Assembly: GCA_003331365.1 (NCBI GenBank)
Contig: QOQC01000008.1
Span: 1 to 39,105, forward strand
Length of the DNA: 39,105 nt
Source: Flavobacteriales bacterium
GTDB lineage: Bacteria > Bacteroidota > Bacteroidia > Flavobacteriales_D > Crocinitomicaceae
Direction: 5' to 3'
Shown: one piece after another, positions 36,654 through 39,105 of the stretch
Position numbering within the stretch: the first letter of the stretch is position 1
Layout: every line of letters starts with the position of its first letter
The notes under the pieces: model-generated
The model's database searches: none
What the model saw: only the letters and a program-made list of their open reading frames with translations
What the model was told of the DNA's origin: nothing
Translations under genes and position numbers: made by a program

Positions 36654-38759
36654 ATGGCAAGAGATCTCAAATACACAAGAAATATCGGAATTGCTGCTCA
36701 CATTGATGCAGGAAAAACGACAACCACAGAGAGAATTCTGTATTATGGTGGAGTAAGCCACAAAATTGGTGAGGTTCATGATGGTGCTGCTACCATGGAC
36801 TGGATGGAGCAAGAGCAAGAACGTGGTATTACCATTACTTCTGCTGCCACGACTTTAAATTGGAATTACAGAGATCAGGAATATCATATGAATATCATTG
36901 ATACCCCGGGACACGTAGACTTTACTGTTGAGGTAAATCGTTCTCTCAGGGTGCTTGACGGATTGGTATTCTTATTTTCTGCTGTTGATGGTGTTGAACC
37001 ACAATCAGAAACAAACTGGAGATTGGCAAACAACTACAATGTTCCAAGAATCGGTTTTGTGAATAAAATGGACCGTCAGGGAGCTGATTTCTTAAATGTA
37101 TGTACTCAGGTTAAGGAAATGTTAGGTAGTCACGCACTTCCTCTTCAAATCAATATAGGAGCGGAGGATGACTTCCAAGGTGTTGTGGATTTAATCAATT
37201 TTAAAGGAATTGTTTGGAACGAGGAAGATATGGGGATGACCTTCAAAGAAATTCCGATTCCAGATGATGTAATTGATGAAGCGAGAAAATTAAGAGGTGA
37301 ATTATTGGAAGCTGTGGCCGAATTTGACGACACCTTAATGGAAAAATATTTCGAGGATGAAAATTCTTTAACGGAGAGAGAAATTCTCGATGCATTGCGT
37401 GAAGCAACTATCTCCGGAAAGGTTGTCCCAATGATGTGTGGGTCCGCTTTTAAAAACAAAGGTGTTCAAGCTATGCTTGATATGGTTATGGAAATCTTAC
37501 CTTCACCATTGGATATTGAAGGTATTAAAGGCACCAATCCAAAAACAGATGCTGAAGAGATAAGACAACCATCATACGATGAGCCATTTTCTGCCTTAGC
37601 ATTTAAAATTGCAACTGATCCATTCGTAGGTCGATTGTGTTTCGTAAGAGCATACTCCGGTAAGCTTGATGCCGGGTCTTATGTTTACAATACCAGATCT
37701 AACAATAAAGAAAGAATTTCAAGAATCTTTCAAATGCACGCGAAAGAGCAAAAGCAAGTTAAAGAACTTGGTGCAGGAGATATTGGCGCTGTTGTAGGTT
37801 TTAAGGATATAAGAACTGGTGATACATTATGTGCAGAAAATGCACATATCATTTTGGAATCAATGATTTTTCCTGACCCTGTAATTGGAATTGCTATTGA
37901 GCCAAAAACTCAGGCAGACACTGATAAATTGTCTGTTGGTTTACAAAAATTATCTGAAGAGGATCCCACTTTCCAAGTAAAAACAGACGAAGAATCTGGT
38001 CAGACTATTATTTCTGGTATGGGTGAGTTGCACTTGGAAATTATTGTAGATAGATTAAAGAGAGAGTTTAAGGTTGAAGTTAATCAGGGTGCTCCTCAAG
38101 TTACTTACAGAGAAGATATCACAGCTGCTGTTGACCACAGAGAGGTCTACAAAAAGCAAAGTGGTGGTCGTGGTAAATTTGCGGATATTCTTGTTAAAAT
38201 TGAACCTCAAACAGATCCAGAAAAAACAGGGCTTGAATTTATAAACTCTATTAAGGGAGGTAATATTCCAAAAGAATACATTCCTTCCGTTGAGAAAGGG
38301 TTCAAGGATTCTATGAAAACAGGAGTTTTAGCCGGTTTCCCAGTGGAGTCTATGAAAATAGAATTGGTAGATGGTTCTTTTCACGCTGTCGATTCAGATT
38401 CTCTATCATTCGAGCTATGTGCAAAAATGGCATACAGAGAAGCTATAAAACAATGTTCTCCGATTTTATTGGAACCTATTATGAAAATAGAGATTATTAC
38501 ACCAGAGGAAAATATGGGTGATGTAGTTGGTGACTTAAACAGAAGACGTGGAATGATGAAAGGAATGGATGATAAAAACGGAGCAAAAGTGTTAAGAGCT
38601 GATGTTCCATTATCGGAAATGTTTGGGTATGTTACTCAGTTAAGAACAATTACTTCGGGTAGAGCAACTTCGTCGATGGAATTTTCTCACTATGCTGAAG
38701 CTCCAAAAAATGTAGCTCAGGATGTAGTCGATAAAGCAAACGGAAAAGTTGTTGCATAA
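36654..38759 (+). CDS. fusA: Elongation factor G
   Basis: Translocation GTPase of 701 residues. The GTPase motifs are G1 [16 protein letters not shown]3 DTPGHVDFT and G4 NKMDRQGAD. The domain IV and V regions are present, including [25 protein letters not shown] (split: [13 protein letters not shown]) and the RRGMMKGMD motif. It is the full-length housekeeping form in the str operon. Confidence 0.99.
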   Translation: MARDLKYTRNIGIAAHIDAGKTTTTERILYYGGVSHKIGEVHDGAATMDWMEQEQERGITITSAATTLNWNYRDQEYHMNIIDTPGHVDFTVEVNRSLRVLDGLVFLFSAVDGVEPQSETNWRLANNYNVPRIGFVNKMDRQGADFLNVCTQVKEMLGSHALPLQINIGAEDDFQGVVDLINFKGIVWNEEDMGMTFKEIPIPDDVIDEARKLRGELLEAVAEFDDTLMEKYFEDENSLTEREILDALREATISGKVVPMMCGSAFKNKGVQAMLDMVMEILPSPLDIEGIKGTNPKTDAEEIRQPSYDEPFSALAFKIATDPFVGRLCFVRAYSGKLDAGSYVYNTRSNNKERISRIFQMHAKEQKQVKELGAGDIGAVVGFKDIRTGDTLCAENAHIILESMIFPDPVIGIAIEPKTQADTDKLSVGLQKLSEEDPTFQVKTDEESGQTIISGMGELHLEIIVDRLKREFKVEVNQGAPQVTYREDITAAVDHREVYKKQSGGRGKFADILVKIEPQTDPEKTGLEFINSIKGGNIPKEYIPSVEKGFKDSMKTGVLAGFPVESMKIELVDGSFHAVDSDSLSFELCAKMAYREAIKQCSPILLEPIMKIEIITPEENMGDVVGDLNRRRGMMKGMDDKNGAKVLRADVPLSEMFGYVTQLRTITSGRATSSMEFSHYAEAPKNVAQDVVDKANGKVVA

Positions 38760-38778
38760 ATAATATAAGCAGAAACAA

Positions 38779-39084
38779 ATGAGTCAAAAAATTCGAATTA
38801 AATTAAAATCTTACGATCACAACTTAGTTGATAAGTCGGCTGAAAAGATTGTTAAGACGGTAAAGTCTACTGGTGCGGTGGTTAGTGGTCCAATTCCACT
38901 TCCTACACATAAGAGAATTTACACGGTGTTGAAGTCTCCACATGTAAACAAAAAAGCAAGGGAACAATTTGAACTTTGTTCTTACAAAAGATTAATGGAT
39001 ATCTATAGCAGTTCGTCGAAGACTGTTGATGCTTTGATGAAACTTGAATTGCCAAGTGGAGTTGATGTAGAAATTAAAGTATAA
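38779..39084 (+). CDS. rpsJ: 30S ribosomal protein S10
   Basis: A 101-residue ribosomal protein, also a transcription antitermination factor (NusE) in other bacteria. It begins [20 protein letters not shown] and contains [20 protein letters not shown]. It follows fusA by 19 bases without tuf between, joining the str and S10 clusters. An ATG at 39103-39105 after a purine-rich AGAGAA is probably the start of rplC, but only those three bases are in the window. Confidence 0.98.
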   Translation: MSQKIRIKLKSYDHNLVDKSAEKIVKTVKSTGAVVSGPIPLPTHKRIYTVLKSPHVNKKAREQFELCSYKRLMDIYSSSSKTVDALMKLELPSGVDVEIKV

Positions 39085-39105
39085 TTAAATAAAAGAGAAA
39101 ACATG

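Overview
The window is ordinary core chromosome of a member of the Bacteroidota, most likely a gliding-type flavobacterium-like lineage. The evidence is the low G+C content, gldE and gldD, a Bacteroidota-style LptE / TPR protein / SecG cluster, a peroxiredoxin-thioredoxin-small-protein operon, and promoters of the Bacteroidota form (TTG, 19 bases, TAnnTTTG). Genes without a Shine-Dalgarno sequence, and str genes that run straight into rpsJ without tuf, fit the same group. The family cannot be fixed from this window alone. I see no phage, insertion sequence, CRISPR array or genomic island, and no gene-free stretch longer than 190 bases.

Layout. Positions 1-4122 (minus) hold an Omp85-type outer-membrane protein, two family-4-like glycosyltransferases and the first 30 codons of rdgB, all tightly packed or overlapping. 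A 48-residue lipoprotein lies at 4217-4363 (plus). Next, all on the minus strand, come prfA-pyrF, a peroxiredoxin / thioredoxin / small-protein operon with its terminator, tig, a tRNA-Leu(UAG) with its own terminator, and mlaE-mlaF. Positions 10888-13570 (plus) carry sprT-like, manC and dusB, followed by a stand-alone NUMOD4/HNH-like protein with a helix-turn-helix tail. Positions 14190-18060 (minus) are a three-gene operon of exported proteins of unknown function.

Positions 18152-20080 are groES-groEL, with a terminator and an upstream palindrome. Positions 20211-24515 (minus) are miaB, a sigma-54 activator, lptE, a TPR protein and secG. Positions 24702-29859 (plus) carry topA and then ssb-gldE-gldD-folK with abutting or overlapping ends. 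A TPR/OmpA-like lipoprotein follows with a textbook promoter, then a convergent MurG-like glycosyltransferase sharing its terminator. The right end (plus) holds clpP-clpX, the pyruvate dehydrogenase E1 beta gene, and rpsL-rpsG-fusA-rpsJ.

Themes: much of the accessory content concerns the envelope (Omp85 protein, LptE, MlaEF, SecG, GldD/GldE, four sugar-related enzymes, several lipoproteins). The rest is translation, protein folding and proteolysis. No clear new defence or mobile system is visible. The best candidates for undescribed biology are the three-gene exported-protein operon, the tiny lipoprotein, the groESL upstream palindrome, and the arrangement in which tig sits directly behind a tRNA terminator.
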